Assembly (NCBI RefSeq): GCF_001411555.2 | Contig: NC_049916.1 | Coordinates: 4,526,001-4,590,000 of the forward strand | Source: Juglans regia | Taxonomy: Eukaryota > Streptophyta > Magnoliopsida > Fagales > Juglandaceae | Reading direction: 5' to 3' | Length of the DNA stretch: 64,000 bases | In this document: one piece after another, positions 48,842 through 60,296 of the stretch | Layout of the letters: the number at the start of each line of letters is the position of its first letter | Position numbering within the stretch: position 1 is the stretch's first letter | Position numbers and translations under genes: made by a program | The notes under the pieces: model-generated | Database searches by the model: none | What the model was told of the DNA's origin: nothing | What the model saw: the letters and a program-made list of their open reading frames with translations, nothing else

Positions 48842-50278
48842 ATGGCGTCGAGTTTGTTCAAAACCCTAATCAGATCGTCATCGTCCAATTCTCCATCGGC
48901 GGCCAGAAACTTCTGCCTCGTGAGCGCCCAAGTCAGCAACCACACCGCCAAATGGATGCAGGTGCCTTTTGATTTCCCCATTGCCAACAGCTCACTATAA
49001 TTTCTGTGCATAAAACTCTAATTCGTGTTTTATTACCATATATCAGATCCCATTTTCTTTATTTTCTTCTCTCTTTAACGGGATTTCTGAGGTTTTTCTT
49101 TGCTTGTAAATGGAATTTCTTAGAACTGAAAATCTTGTACTATAGTAATTATATAAAATCTGAATTGGATGAGCTTAATTTTTGGGAGGTACTTTTATTT
49201 GTTATAATACCTAATTGGTGTCTTGTCGTGAAAATTGTATGGATTGACAGGTATAAGTTTTTCTTAAAAAAAGGAGTTTGAGGTTGACGCAAAAGTCTGC
49301 TTGGTTGCTGTGATAATGTAGGAGAAGGAAAAGAAAACTTGTTTACAGTCAGTAGGATCTGCCCGGGTTTTATCTATTTTTTTGGTTATTTACTTTCAGG
49401 TGGTACTAGTTGTTGAATCTATACTATATAGTGTTTAGGTTTTTCTTCAGAAAAAAAAGTTTGAGTTTTGTACCAATTTGGGAGGATGATTAGGCCCTTT
49501 TTTTTTTTTTTTTTGCATAAACACTAATATTTTGTTGAAAAGATAAAAGGGCATAGCTAGTACACAACACAAGTACAAGATACATACAAAAGAAAGAAAG
49601 AAAAAGAAAAACTAAGATCTAAACAAATCCCTAAAAGGAGGAAGAAGCAAAACTCCCCTCCCAAAAGGCACAAAGTCTGAAGGTGTAATGCAATTTAGGT
49701 AGTTTTCCTTTCCTTTCCTTTCACCCTGTTCTCTCTTTGTTACTGTGACTCTTATGTATGGATATGCTTGCCTTGTCTTGAGTCTTTTCGAATGTTAGAA
49801 AGTTATAGTTATTCCCTGTAATTTATGGTTATTCCCACAAGGAAAACTTTCTGGAAGGCTTAAAAATGTTTTAATGCAGGAGTATATGAACATTCCTATT
49901 TTCATTTTTTTATAGGATAGAAGCAAGAAGTCCCCAATGGAGTTGATCAATGAAGTTCCACCTATTAAGGTTGAGGGCAGGATTGTTGCTTGTGAAGGAG
50001 GTTAGTTTGTACACTGATTGATTTACTTGTTTATGTTACTTTCACCAACTGATTGATTTACTTGTTTATGTTACTTTCACCAAAGAAGCTAGATGTGGCT
50101 TCTATGTTCATGACCAAGTCAATGCCTTCCCAATGGATATGATTGGGTTCTCTTGTTTCTGGTTGCAGATAGCAATCCTGCACTTGGGCATCCAATTGAG
50201 TTCATATGCCTTGACCTGCCTGAGCCGGCAGTCTGCAAGTATTGTGGCCTTCGCTATGTTCAGGAGCACCACCATTAG
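48842..50278 (+). CDS. NDUFS6: NADH dehydrogenase iron-sulfur protein 6 (complex I, 13 kDa), 3 exons
   Basis: Accessory zinc-binding subunit of mitochondrial complex I at the base of the peripheral (matrix) arm. Exons 48842-48961, 49916-50000 and 50169-50278 join in frame to give 104 residues, near the usual plant length of about 110. Residues 1-32 (MASSLFKTLIRSSSSN...) are a Ser/Arg-rich mitochondrial presequence with no acidic residue. HTAKWMQDRSKKSPMELI follows, then the zf-CHCC zinc site with ligands Cys66, His76, Cys91 and Cys94 (CKYCGLRYVQEHHH at the C-terminus). The last residues are the conserved HHH-stop. Intron 1 holds a LINE-type tail and intron 2 a tandem duplication. The start is the only ATG giving the presequence. 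Assignment is firm; resemblance to COX5B is superficial. Confidence 0.94.
49499..49690 (-). mobile_element. LINE-type 3' tail in NDUFS6 intron 1
   Basis: A run of about 20 T (49496-49515) begins a minus-strand tail with GTACTTGTGTTGTGTACTAG. It is followed by A/G-rich sequence to about 49690. No coding part remains and the inner boundary is uncertain. Confidence 0.5.
50013..50082. repeat. Two 35-bp tandem copies in NDUFS6 intron 2
   Basis: The unit ACTGATTGATTTACTTG... to TTTCACCA is present twice without visible change (50013-50047 and 50048-50082). The duplication lies 12 bases after the 5' splice site. Confidence 0.95.
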
Positions 50279-51905
50279 GAGTCTTATGGTGATTATTATG
50301 CTGCATTGCATTCTGCATTGATGAGTGCCCAAGGGATAATTGTGAAATTGGCAGGGTGCATATTTGTAGCGGCATCTTCTTTTTTCCCAGACAAAATCGT
50401 GGTGTAATGATTTACTTTAATGTGATTAATATTTAGTGAAAATAAGCATTTGACATGCCCCTTCATGCGTTTCTGTGAGGCCCATCTATATGAAAATTTG
50501 AATTGCATTCACTTTGTCTACTAACTGTTTCATGAAACGTTGTTGTGAGTTCCATTATTGCAGAACTACTTCTATGACTTTTTTTTTTTTTTTTATAATG
50601 TTCGGTTCTCTTCCAATTGGGAATCATTTAATTGCATTAAGCTTACTCATTTGGGGTTCTTTTCCCTTGAGAACTGAGTAATCACTTCTTTATTCATGAG
50701 GTTTTGAAAACTATTCTCTGTCAATCTTAAATATTCAATTATGGCTCGTTGTTTTCCCTGCAAATTGGGATCAGCTTATACGATATCTTGATTATTGTTG
50801 GGGTTTCAGTGAGTCAGGTTGGGTCTCCTGCTTGAAAGTTGGAATTACAGAACATCTGGAGTCAATTTGGCCGTTCCTAACGACCATGTGAGCAGTAGAG
50901 GTACCTTAATGGTTTTAGATGAGATGACATGTTATCATGCATTAATTAAAGGTATAGTGTATTGAATTAAAGAAAGATTTATTGTGATTTTGTAAAAAAA
51001 AAAAAAAAATGAGGCAAGATTTCGTTTCCAACTCTTTATCGTGTAACTTGTGTTTGAATATAGGCGAAAGAAATCTGAGTTCTTAGGTTGATGCAAATAG
51101 GCAGATTATGCCCCTATATTTGCTTTAATTATTAGCCATACCTTGGAAAATGAAAACCTTAACAAAGAAGAATTGGTTTCATTTGAAATTGATCTATATT
51201 ACAACATGCCAGTGCTCTTATGTTGATCCCATAGAACATGCAACAAAAAAAAAATGAGTTCGGTTTTGTGTACCATAGAACTCTTCTGGAAAAGAAAATA
51301 TGCTTAGTAAACTAGATAGATCAGCATTTCTCCAACATAGCACTGCACTGCACTGCACTGCACTGCTTCCACATCAAACATGAACATTTTGAGCTAGCAC
51401 GGAAGGTTTTGGCCATGATGATGATTAACCAAAACTACAATCAAATAAAGGATAGAAGTGTCCCTAATTCCCTGTATATTCTGTAGAGCAGTCAAAGTCA
51501 CAAAACTGTTGAAGGGCCAACCCTGGACCCTACAAGGACAGAGAACTAACTACAATGGCAGCCAGAAAACAATTGTAACAAGTACATAAACTACGAGTGA
51601 ATTCAGTTATCACCATCACCAGCATTTGACTTTTATTAACAAAATCCAATTGGCACAAAACCCAACTATAAGGATAGCAAGAAACTATTTTAACAGATAT
51701 TAATTATCATGAGCAATAATAATCTCGAATAACCTTAAGATATGCCTCATAAGACCAAAATCCCCAAATGAACAGGGGCCAAATAATGATAAGATCATGA
51801 TGCCCAGAACTAAAAAAAATGGGCCGTTCCTAACAGCTAAGCGGAAAAAAAAACCTGCCAATAATGACCACGTTAATACATGAATTGCCCCTGTTACACA
51901 AAGCA
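50279..51905. other. Convergent intergenic region, NDUFS6 and ATAD3 3' ends
   Basis: Both neighbouring genes transcribe towards this stretch, so it holds two 3'UTRs. It has several A and T runs and a short (CACTG)n repeat at 51343-51365. No open gene is seen. Confidence 0.5.
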
Positions 51906-54900
51906 TCATGCACTACCTTTATCAGCTGCCAGTTTGCTTCTCTGTTGATGCTCTGCGACTTTATAATCTACCACCTCTCGGAACAGGCTTGGATCAAGCA
52001 CACAGTTCTCACTCCCATAGACAGCTGCTTGAACACTCGCCATCAATTTCGCTATTTCTCTTCCAGAGAATCCCTCAGTTTTAGCTGCCGCTTCCCTTAA
52101 TATATCATCAGTCAACCCCTTAATCTCTATCTTCTGCTGTTCCCTTTTGAACAAATTTTGGATCCAACTAGATTTCTTCGGTCCAGCATGAGCTATATAC
52201 TTGTCCAGGTACAGTTTTAGAAGCTTGAAGCGTTCCTGTTCCCCAGGCAATGGAAATTCCAAAGCTTCATCAATACGGTCTGCCACAGCTGAATCAAGAT
52301 CACCAGGGCGATTTGTAGCGAGAGCAAGTACTATGTCCTTCGACTGGTCACCCGTGCGGAAAAGGAGGGCATTGAGTGCACTTCTTTGAGCTTCACTCAT
52401 GTAGGTTTTGTTCCGCCTGCAAAAATTTAGTCAACACATAAAGGTCCTCAGCTAGAGTTTTCTATCAATAGATGGATGGAAGATTCTCATTTTTTTTTTC
52501 TTTTTTATCCGTAATCAAGAAGTTTTATTCATAAGAATAGGCAAAGTCCAAGTACACAGAGAGGGAAGATTCTCCTCTATATTTGAGTAACACAATATAC
52601 ATTAGCCATTACTCAACTGCTACGGATATAAAAATGAAAAGAGCACTCTTATAAGACCATGGGGAAAGTAAAAGAGGAACCAATAATAGGTATAGTCAGA
52701 CGGTGAGCCATTATGCCCAACGACCATAGCTATAAATCATTCACCCTCTTCCATTTGATAATGAATTTGTAAGGCTTTTGATGAAGTTAGTTTTCTCCAT
52801 GAACAAGGAAATTTCACAAATCTGGGCTTAGCTCAATATCTCATCATCATTGTTGTGACTGTTTTTATTTCCAAAGATCCAATGGTAGTGAAATAAATCA
52901 GAACTTCAACTGCCAAGAACAAAAATGAGAAGTCATAACATACTATCTAGTGCAAAGACATACAAACGGTAAGGACACACTAGAATGTACTTAGCCAATT
53001 AATAATCAATAGCTGCGGCCCAAACTACCATTAGTATTGAAAACCACTAATACCACATTTTGTTCACAAGTCTAAGATATGTTGAGGATAGTTTCATGTT
53101 CATGTTCATTGAATTATTCAGATGATGTAAAAAGCAATGAGCCTTATTCATCTTGTTGATGCCAAAGAGTATTACGATTGACAAATTGTAATTCATACTG
53201 AAGTGGCTGAACATCAATACTGGCAAGCATAGCCAATGCCATGGTTCAGATGGGGTGGTATGGACTGGAGTATGTGGTAGGTATAAATTATTAGATTCTT
53301 CCTAATTAGGAGAAACTCTATTGGCAACTTACTCGCACAGAAATGCATCAGCTTCATCAATGAAAAGCAATAAACCTTTCCTTGACTTCTTGGCCCAATC
53401 AAACAACTGGTGTATCTTGGTGACAGCCTGAGGTCCCAATGGAGCAACATCTCCTCCAGTCATCAATGCATAATCCAATCCCTATATGCATTAGAATTAG
53501 TAAGATGCAAATAAAGATGATGACGATGAAAATGGTGGCGAGGAGGAACCAAAGGCATATTTTCATGCAAATATGACTATATAATGAAAACACACGTAAA
53601 AACCCTTAAAGTATGGTACCACTGTCCATATACATTCACTAACAATTTCAATAGTATCCAAAATCTTGGCAAGACATGTTATTCAACTGCCAGTAACAGA
53701 GAAAATAAAAGTCCTATTTGCTTTCTCAGTGTCCACATATAAGATATCATTTTCATTCCTAAAATGCCTAGGAGCTCTATTTTTTTTATTCGGCAAAAGA
53801 TAAAGGCCTGAGTATACAGGACATACAAAAGCATCGCCTATTCATGCACCTAAGAGCTCTATTAACATCAAATTTATCTAAAATTCAAAATGTGTAGGGA
53901 AATCAAACTTTTAACTCTCCAAACTAGCATTCCTTTTTGTAATTTAACCCCCAAACAACCATACTTGTCACACGGCACCCCAATTCAAAACAGAAGTTGC
54001 ATAACACTATCACCATCTAGCCATTAGGAAGGACAAATTATTCAACACTGCACAATCTTCACATTTGATCTTAAGTGGCCACTTTAGTCTTTAGAGGTCA
54101 CATTGTAAAGGAATGATAGTTCAGGTGGAAAGGGGGTAAAATATAACAATCCCAAATGTAAAAAATGAATGTAAATAATGGAACCTACTGCTATCAACTT
54201 ATGAAAGCAACCAAGATGTACAATCACTTTGTTTATCACTCAACCATCTTACCATATAAATGCTACCACATAGAAGAAGAAAGCATTTTTACATGCCTAT
54301 GTGTATGTATCAACGTTTTTACACAGAAAAAACATTTTTATCTAATTGTGTAAACTAAATTAAATGAACAAGAACATGAATTACTACAGTGGTAAGCAAG
54401 ATCTCATACAGATTTACGAGCCAGCTCTCTAGCAGCCATTGTTTTTCCCGTTCCTGGAGGACCATAGAAGAGCATGTTCCGGAATGGTGCCTGATGGGAT
54501 TTCGTATTGGCAGTTGCACCAGCCAGCTGTTCAATCCTTTTTTGAAGAGAAGAATGTAAAATTACATCACCAAAACCATTCCCATTCTTCAATGAAGATC
54601 CCTTCTCACCACCACGGGAAACTGTGCTCATGGCACGAGAAAACAAGCCCGACCACGGATATTTCCCTCTGGAGGACTCTCTAATCAGTGATGGTTGTCC
54701 TAATATTCTATCAACATAGCTCCATATCACCTTTGCACCTTCCCTGCAATGAAGAAAAGCAACCTACATAAGCTATAACTATGCAGAAAGAAGATAAACA
54801 AACAAAATAATACAACCAATACATCCAATCAAAAAAGTTCTTACCAATAAGACGTCAAAATTAAAGAGCTTTACCGGGGAAAAATAACTACCCAAGTGAC

Positions 54901-57900
54901 AATGGTCACTATGTCCAAAGAATCGGTGCACATGGAGAATAATAATAAATTTCAGCAAATGAAGTTATACATCTTGCTATAGCCTTCTTGATACAAATAA
55001 CTTTTACAACACCTTAAAACCAACCCGAACTGAAAGCAACAATATAGAGAAAAATGACAGGCTAGAAGGCATTTTCTTTCCACTTGGGAAAATTAAGACC
55101 CAGAGCAAGCATTAACTCCTTGGAAAGTTCTCGCTATAAGGTGAGTAGTAGAGCAGGGAAAAAAAGAAAAAGAAAGATTTTTTTATAAGTTTTCTTTTTT
55201 GGTTTTTGGTAAAAAAGAAAATAGAAAAAGAAAGATAGAGGAACAGCCAATAACAAATACCAACGTTATAACTAAAACAAGAAAAGTCAAGACTATGCAG
55301 CTCACTGATAGATATTTTTTTTTATAAGCTTTTGAAGGCAAACATGCACATACAAATATAAAGAGGACAGCATATTCCTATCCTCTAGTATGATTTAAAC
55401 AAATACCTTGTGGTGTAAACCCCTGCAGCTAGAGCTGTCACTCCCCCAACAAATACAACCAACTTATTTTGATCGGTTAGAATGGCTCTCAAACCACCTG
55501 CAGAAGAATAGATGACTCCACACTAAGCCACAACTTCTCAAGAAACAAAACAATATGCAAAAAAAAAACTACAATTATGCCATGTCCTAGGTTTTGGTAT
55601 ACCCATACATATTAGGAATAAACGATGTGACAAAAGAAGATTAGCTATCTCAATCGCCTGCCTTGTCTCCCTCAGTAAACTGAATCCAAGATATGAGGAG
55701 AATCCGAACAAATTAGTCACCCTAGTCCACTACATTTATACAAGATATTGTGAGTTTTGTGATATCCATGCCAGCAAATGATGAAAAAAACTGAACATTT
55801 AATTAAGATACAATTCAATGTAAAATGATATATGAAAATGTGTTTGTATGTGGCTATATTTTTTTTTTCTTTATGCTGTTTTCAAAAATCAAAGAAGACT
55901 ACTTGGAAAACCAAAAAGGAGCAAGAGGATCCAAGTCCTGCAAGTACTAGCAAAAAACAATATACAATATTACTTGAGCTAAAGTAAAAAATGTATGTTT
56001 TTCTATGATGAATAATTATCTATGGTGGGCAAAAGAGTGGAATACTTAATAGTGATAGCAAGCCTTTCTTGGGTCATATTAAACAATATAATTGAGTTCA
56101 TACCTCCAATATGTTCAAAAGTAGTATTTATCGCAGCTACCCATTTCTCTCTCTCTGCATTTGCACGATCAACAAGAATCCGTCTGTTAACCTCTTCAGC
56201 TAACTTTGCTTCGTGGGCTCTCCCTTCTGCTTCTGCCATAGCTCTCACTCTGATGGTTTCACGTTCTATCTCAGCCTTCTCCCTCTCTGTTTGCCGACGT
56301 TGTGCTTGAATCTGCTCTTCTGTTGCCCGTCGAGCTTGCTCCTGCCTAATTGATGATTCTTCTTGTAGCTTTACAAGCTCTTGATTCCTCGCTCTCTGGT
56401 GCTCATTTTCTGCCTGCCATGAAAAATAAAGCAGATTTAATTATCCATCACAAAATAAATTTGTAAGAACCCAGAATAAAGTACTTGCCTGCATCCTCTT
56501 CCTTGCCAATTCATCCTCATAGCGAGCCATTTGGGATTTTGTTTGTGCTTGATGCTGAGCTAGCTTCCTCTGTTCATCATATATTACCCTTTGTCTCTCC
56601 TACCAAGCAACACAACATAGAATTCACAAACCAAAGAGTATACCAGCGAAAAAAGGGCTTGGTATCATACTCTCATAACTACCAGAAATTCTTGAGCATA
56701 AATATGGGTGCATGGACCAAATAACACTCAAGAGAGAGCTAGACAGCCTTCTTATTTGTGTGGCTAAAGCTGACAGTTCACTAAGCAGTTGTATATATAC
56801 GCATATCACTAGCTCTGAATGAAGTATACAAGCTGCCAAAATCATTATTTGCCAAAAACATGCAAAGATTACAGAACAAGCTGCCGGCTGATGCAGCTCT
56901 AAAAGAAAGGGGCCTATCAAATGGAAGTTTTCAGCACCCACCCCAGCCCCTTCTTTAATTTTTTTTTATAGGTAATCAAGAAGTTTTATTCATAGAAATA
57001 GGCAAAGCCCAAGTACACAAGAAGTATACATTGGGCCCTTTCTTTAAATTTCTAATGAGCTTATAGCAATCCAACTCATATGATTCTCATTGAAACTATT
57101 GGTTTGTGAGGAGAATGGAACCACAGTCTCATGCAGGTCCTTCAATGCTCCCTAAAAACAATAAGTTTTTTAGAAGACAAATTTATTAAAAATCGCAACG
57201 GAGTGCAACCGAAGCACACTGAGTGCATACTGCCACCCATTGCCTCGTCATCATGGAGAGGTCTTAAGAACTCCAGAAAACAGCTTTCAATGCCTGATCG
57301 ATGCATCAAACATCATGCCAAAATCTTCTCTTTGACCATCTCCCACAATGAATATGATAAGAGGAGAATGGAACCACAGTCTCATGCAGGTCCTTCAATG
57401 CTCCCTAAAAACAATAAGAAGACAACTTTATTAAAAATTGCAACGGAGTGCAACCGAAGCACACTGAGTGCATACTGCCACCCATTGCCTCGTCATCATG
57501 GGGACGTCTTAAGAACTCCAGAAAACAGCTTTCAATGCCTGATCGATGCATCAAACATCATGCCAAAATCTTCTCTTTGACCATCTCCCACAATGAATAT
57601 GATAAAGCTCTAGAAAATCCCCTAACCTACCCTTATTTTTTTCCACATGCCAACCCATTCAGGCCCACTGAATTCATTAGAGCACCACTCTCTCCACGTA
57701 CTACCGTACTTGACTTCTGTCATTGATTGCCATAATGCCTTGCTTTAGTAGCCAAGTGCCACAGCCATTAGCACAACAAAGCATGATTAATACCGGTAAA
57801 TTTCTAACCCCCAACACCCCAAAAGAAACACATATCTTGGGCCCATTGACTAGATGAAACTTGGACTTATCCCCAATTCCACCCTCAAGTATTCCCTCCA

Positions 57901-60296
57901 AAGCCTTTTCATATGATTGGCCACACCAATTGATTTAGAGAAAAGAGATATGGTAGGTGGGAAAATTGGATGGTGTTTCTTTAATCAAACTTTTTTTTTT
58001 ATCGGTAAATAAGATCTTATTGATCGTAAGAATAGGCAAAAGCCCAAGTACATGGGTCTTTTTAATCAAACTTATTGTGCCTCCTTCGAAAAATGGAGTT
58101 CCTTCCATCCTTTGGCCTTGAATAACACCCCCAGAGGAATTATGAGCACTTAAAGGCAAAGTTGTCACCCATATCCAAGAACTCTAGCCAATCTATCAAT
58201 ATTCATCACGGACTAACAAAAAATAATTCAGATTTAGCCAAATTAATCCTCAAACCTGAAACAGTTTGGAAACAATAGCGTAAATGACAGAAATGAGTCT
58301 AAATGGGCTCATCAAAGATCAACATATTGGCGAATAGGTGCAACAGAAGCAACAGAAGCAACTCAACAGAACTCCTCTAACTTGCAGAAAATCCTGATAG
58401 GAGTTGTCTACCCAAGCACACAGCAACAAATAGCGTTTTACTCAGCGCCTCCACGAAAACAATTAACAATAAGGAAGATAGTGATTCCCCTTGTCTCAAA
58501 CGAGCTACTAAAGAAGTCAAAGGGTGATCCATTAATCAAAACTGAAACCGCACTGAAGACATGAAATGCACAATCCACCCATGCCATCTCTTCAAATCCA
58601 CTTCTCCATGATAAATTAAGAATGATCCAAGTGAAGTGGGTAAGTTATAAAGATAGTCACAGGTGCTAAGTCTCGTATTGGCTACTTACAAGGTGAAATT
58701 GGGCTTTATAAGTGATTCTAGGGAAACTTCAAATTGACTAGTCTTTTTGGAGGTTATAGCACAAGTGTGGATGGTGCTTTCCATGATTAGTTACATAATT
58801 GCATAGAATCCCAAATGAACATTATTGTAAGCTTTTTTATAAATCCAGATAGTTTTTTTTTTTATATGGGTAAAGCAAGAAATTCTAAGGCCTTGTTTGG
58901 ATACAAGAAGCCTTTCAACTTATCTCATCTTATCTCATATAATCATTACAATTTTCTCAAACTTCCAAACAAAATACAATAACCAATTCAACTTTTTAAA
59001 ATCCCAAAACAAAAATAATATCAAAAAATAATATTCTAATAATATTTTATTCAACTTTCAATTTTTATCTCATCTCATCTCAGCTCACTATCCAAACCTT
59101 CCCTAAATCCAGATAGTACCCTTGGAATCATGGATCAAAGTCTACATCCAGACTCATTGACACTAAAAGGAGGATCTAGTTTGTCTTCCCTTTTCTTTAT
59201 TGGCATTGGGTGTCCAAGAAAAAAGTCCCGACTAATCTCGGGGGTGCACAGGCCCTCGACAAGAAGTTTCCCGCTAGTGCATCTTGGGTAATTTAAAGAG
59301 AAGCTTCCCCAATCCAATAGCCCCTAGAAATTGTTTGCACCCAAGAGGATTTGAACTTGAGACCTAAAGGGAACATTCCACCAAGACCAAGGCTTTTACC
59401 ACTTGAGCCAACCCCTAGGGGTTTAGTATATGTCTTCCCTTGATGATAATAACAATACAATTGGATTGTTTTTGTAAGCAATAAATCTTTACTAAGAAGC
59501 GTTAAAAGGCACAACTCAAGTACACAAGGAGACAAGAGATACACCTATGGTTATCTCTTGTAAGAAAAAAGAATCTTACAGTTTCAGCTTGAGCTTGCAG
59601 TGCCTTGAACTCTGCAACCTTTGATTCCATCTCTGTTTGCCTTGTCTCTTCTTTCTTCTTGATAAATTCAAACACCTATACTAACAAAAAGAAACCAGTC
59701 ATTCCCTCCACAAATCATTAATTATATAGCAGTCCCCATTAAAAATCCATTTACACTCCTCAACGTTATTTTTCACAATTCCTCAAGATAAATACCATTG
59801 CGACCCATTAATTCAGAACAAAGCCCATTTGGGGAAACTAAAAAGATAAAACTAAAACTAAAAACTTCGAAACCCATCAACGATATATCGGAAAATGAAG
59901 AACCAAAGATGACAATGAAATGAAAAGAAAAATAAATAAAAATAAAAATCCATTTATATAACAGCGCAAACCAACCTTCTTGGCATGAGAGGAATCGGTG
60001 ATCTCCTTCAACGCCTTGGCCCCCCGCTCCAGCGCCTCCGGGTCGAACCCCGCAGATGTGGTCCTAGGATTATCATTCCGAATCCTCGGCGGAGAAGAAG
60101 ACTCGGTATTAGCCTCAGATTCTGGCGGATTGGACGGATGAGATTGCCCAGGAGGAGGAGTAGGTGAAGAAGAAGAAGAAAATGGAGAGAGTTTGAAAGA
60201 CCCATCAGCATAAGCCAAGTTGGATTGGGATGATAAGGAGGTCGAAGACGAGGCTGCCAGGGCTGATATGAGCCCCAGCGCAAATGATTTAGCCAT
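51906..60296 (-). CDS. ATAD3: ATPase family AAA domain protein 3 (mitochondrial ATAD3), 8 exons
   Basis: Mitochondrial inner-membrane AAA ATPase tied to nucleoid and membrane organisation. Exons: 60296-59976, 59675-59580, 56599-56489, 56413-56104, 55497-55407, 54743-54410, 53481-53333 and 52416-51906; phases agree and give 640 residues, the usual plant length. Residues 1-85 are a low-complexity Ser/Pro N-terminus; 86-275 is the charged coiled-coil DUF3523 region ([34 protein letters not shown]). A membrane segment lies at about 292-309 ([18 protein letters not shown]). The AAA domain has Walker A GPPGTGKT (404-411), Walker [10 protein letters not shown] (458-466), sensor ALATNRP and the arginine-finger region DRIDE. 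The intron between exons 3 and 4 has a GC donor (CAG|GCAAGT) at 56488-56487; the others are GT-AG. Introns carry LINE stubs, a MITE and a SINE. Confidence 0.95.
52489..52563 (-). mobile_element. LINE 3' stub in ATAD3 intron 7
   Basis: 75 bp: poly-T then GTAATCAAGAAGTTTTATTC...GTCCAAGTACAC, flanked by an 11-bp repeat GGAAGATTCTC (52478-52488 and 52564-52574). Only the LINE 3' terminus is present. Confidence 0.75.
53782..53848 (-). mobile_element. LINE 3' stub in ATAD3 intron 6
   Basis: Poly-T, then CGGCAAAAGATAAAGGCCTGAGTATACAGGACAT, flanked by near-identical CCTAGGAGCTCTATT and CCTAAGAGCTCTATT. Confidence 0.65.
56961..57030 (-). mobile_element. LINE 3' stub in ATAD3 intron 2
   Basis: Almost the same sequence as the stub at 52489-52563 (GTAATCAAGAAGTTTTATTCATA...AGCCCAAGTACACA). 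Flanks CCTTCTTTAA and CCTTTCTTTAA are nearly identical, differing by one T. Confidence 0.65.
57109..57605. repeat. Tandem duplication, unit about 250 bp, in ATAD3 intron 2
   Basis: Copy 1 (57109-57361) and copy 2 (57362-57605) both begin AGGAGAATGGAACCACAGTC and end ACAATGAATATGATAA. The second lacks about eight bases after ACAATAAG and has a few substitutions. The duplication creates two overlapping meaningless open frames. Confidence 0.92.
57630..58640 (-). mobile_element. Degraded LINE fragment (RT to zinc-binding region) in ATAD3 intron 2
   Basis: On the minus strand one reads RT remnants (58560-58440: [12 protein letters not shown]...) and, after a gap, [19 protein letters not shown]...LGVRNLPV and [20 protein letters not shown] (57900-57700), the link between RT and the zf-RVT region. 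Frames are heavily broken. A later LINE stub is inserted at 57993-58060. Confidence 0.7.
57993..58060 (-). mobile_element. LINE 3' stub nested in an older LINE fragment
   Basis: 68 bp with poly-T, ATCGGTAAATAAGATCTTATTGATCG and GCCCAAGTACATGG, flanked by a perfect 13-bp repeat TTTAATCAAACTT (57980-57992 and 58061-58073). Confidence 0.8.
58889..59103. mobile_element. Tourist-like MITE, complete, in ATAD3 intron 2
   Basis: 215 bp; the ends GGCCTTGTTTGGATA and TATCCAAACCTTCCC are imperfect inverted repeats, flanked by TAA on each side (58886-58888 and 59104-59106). The subterminal TTATCTCATCTTATCTCAT recurs near the right end. It is the best-preserved member of the family in this window. Confidence 0.85.
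59193..59430 (-). mobile_element. tRNA-derived SINE in ATAD3 intron 2
   Basis: On the minus strand it begins ...GGGGTTGGCTCAAGTGGTAA (A-box-like) and, about 40 bases later, GGTCTCAAGTTCAAATCC (B-box-like), giving an internal RNA polymerase III promoter. A non-tRNA body follows to about 59193. An 11-bp repeat TGTCTTCCCTT flanks it (59182-59192 and 59431-59441). The tRNA-like part cannot fold as a complete tRNA. Confidence 0.75.

Noticed and set aside
48842..50278. Cytochrome c oxidase subunit 5b as the identity of this gene
   Set aside because: The zinc site CKYCGLRYVQEHHH and the KWMQDRSKKSPMELI stretch are those of NDUFS6, not COX5B.
57131..57726. Two overlapping open frames of 149 and 92 codons inside ATAD3 intron 2
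   Set aside because: They are the same meaningless reading repeated by the 250-bp tandem duplication.
59290..59430. tRNA gene on the minus strand
   Set aside because: A and B boxes are present, but no acceptor or anticodon stems can be formed, and the unit continues into a non-tRNA body with target duplications, so it is a SINE.
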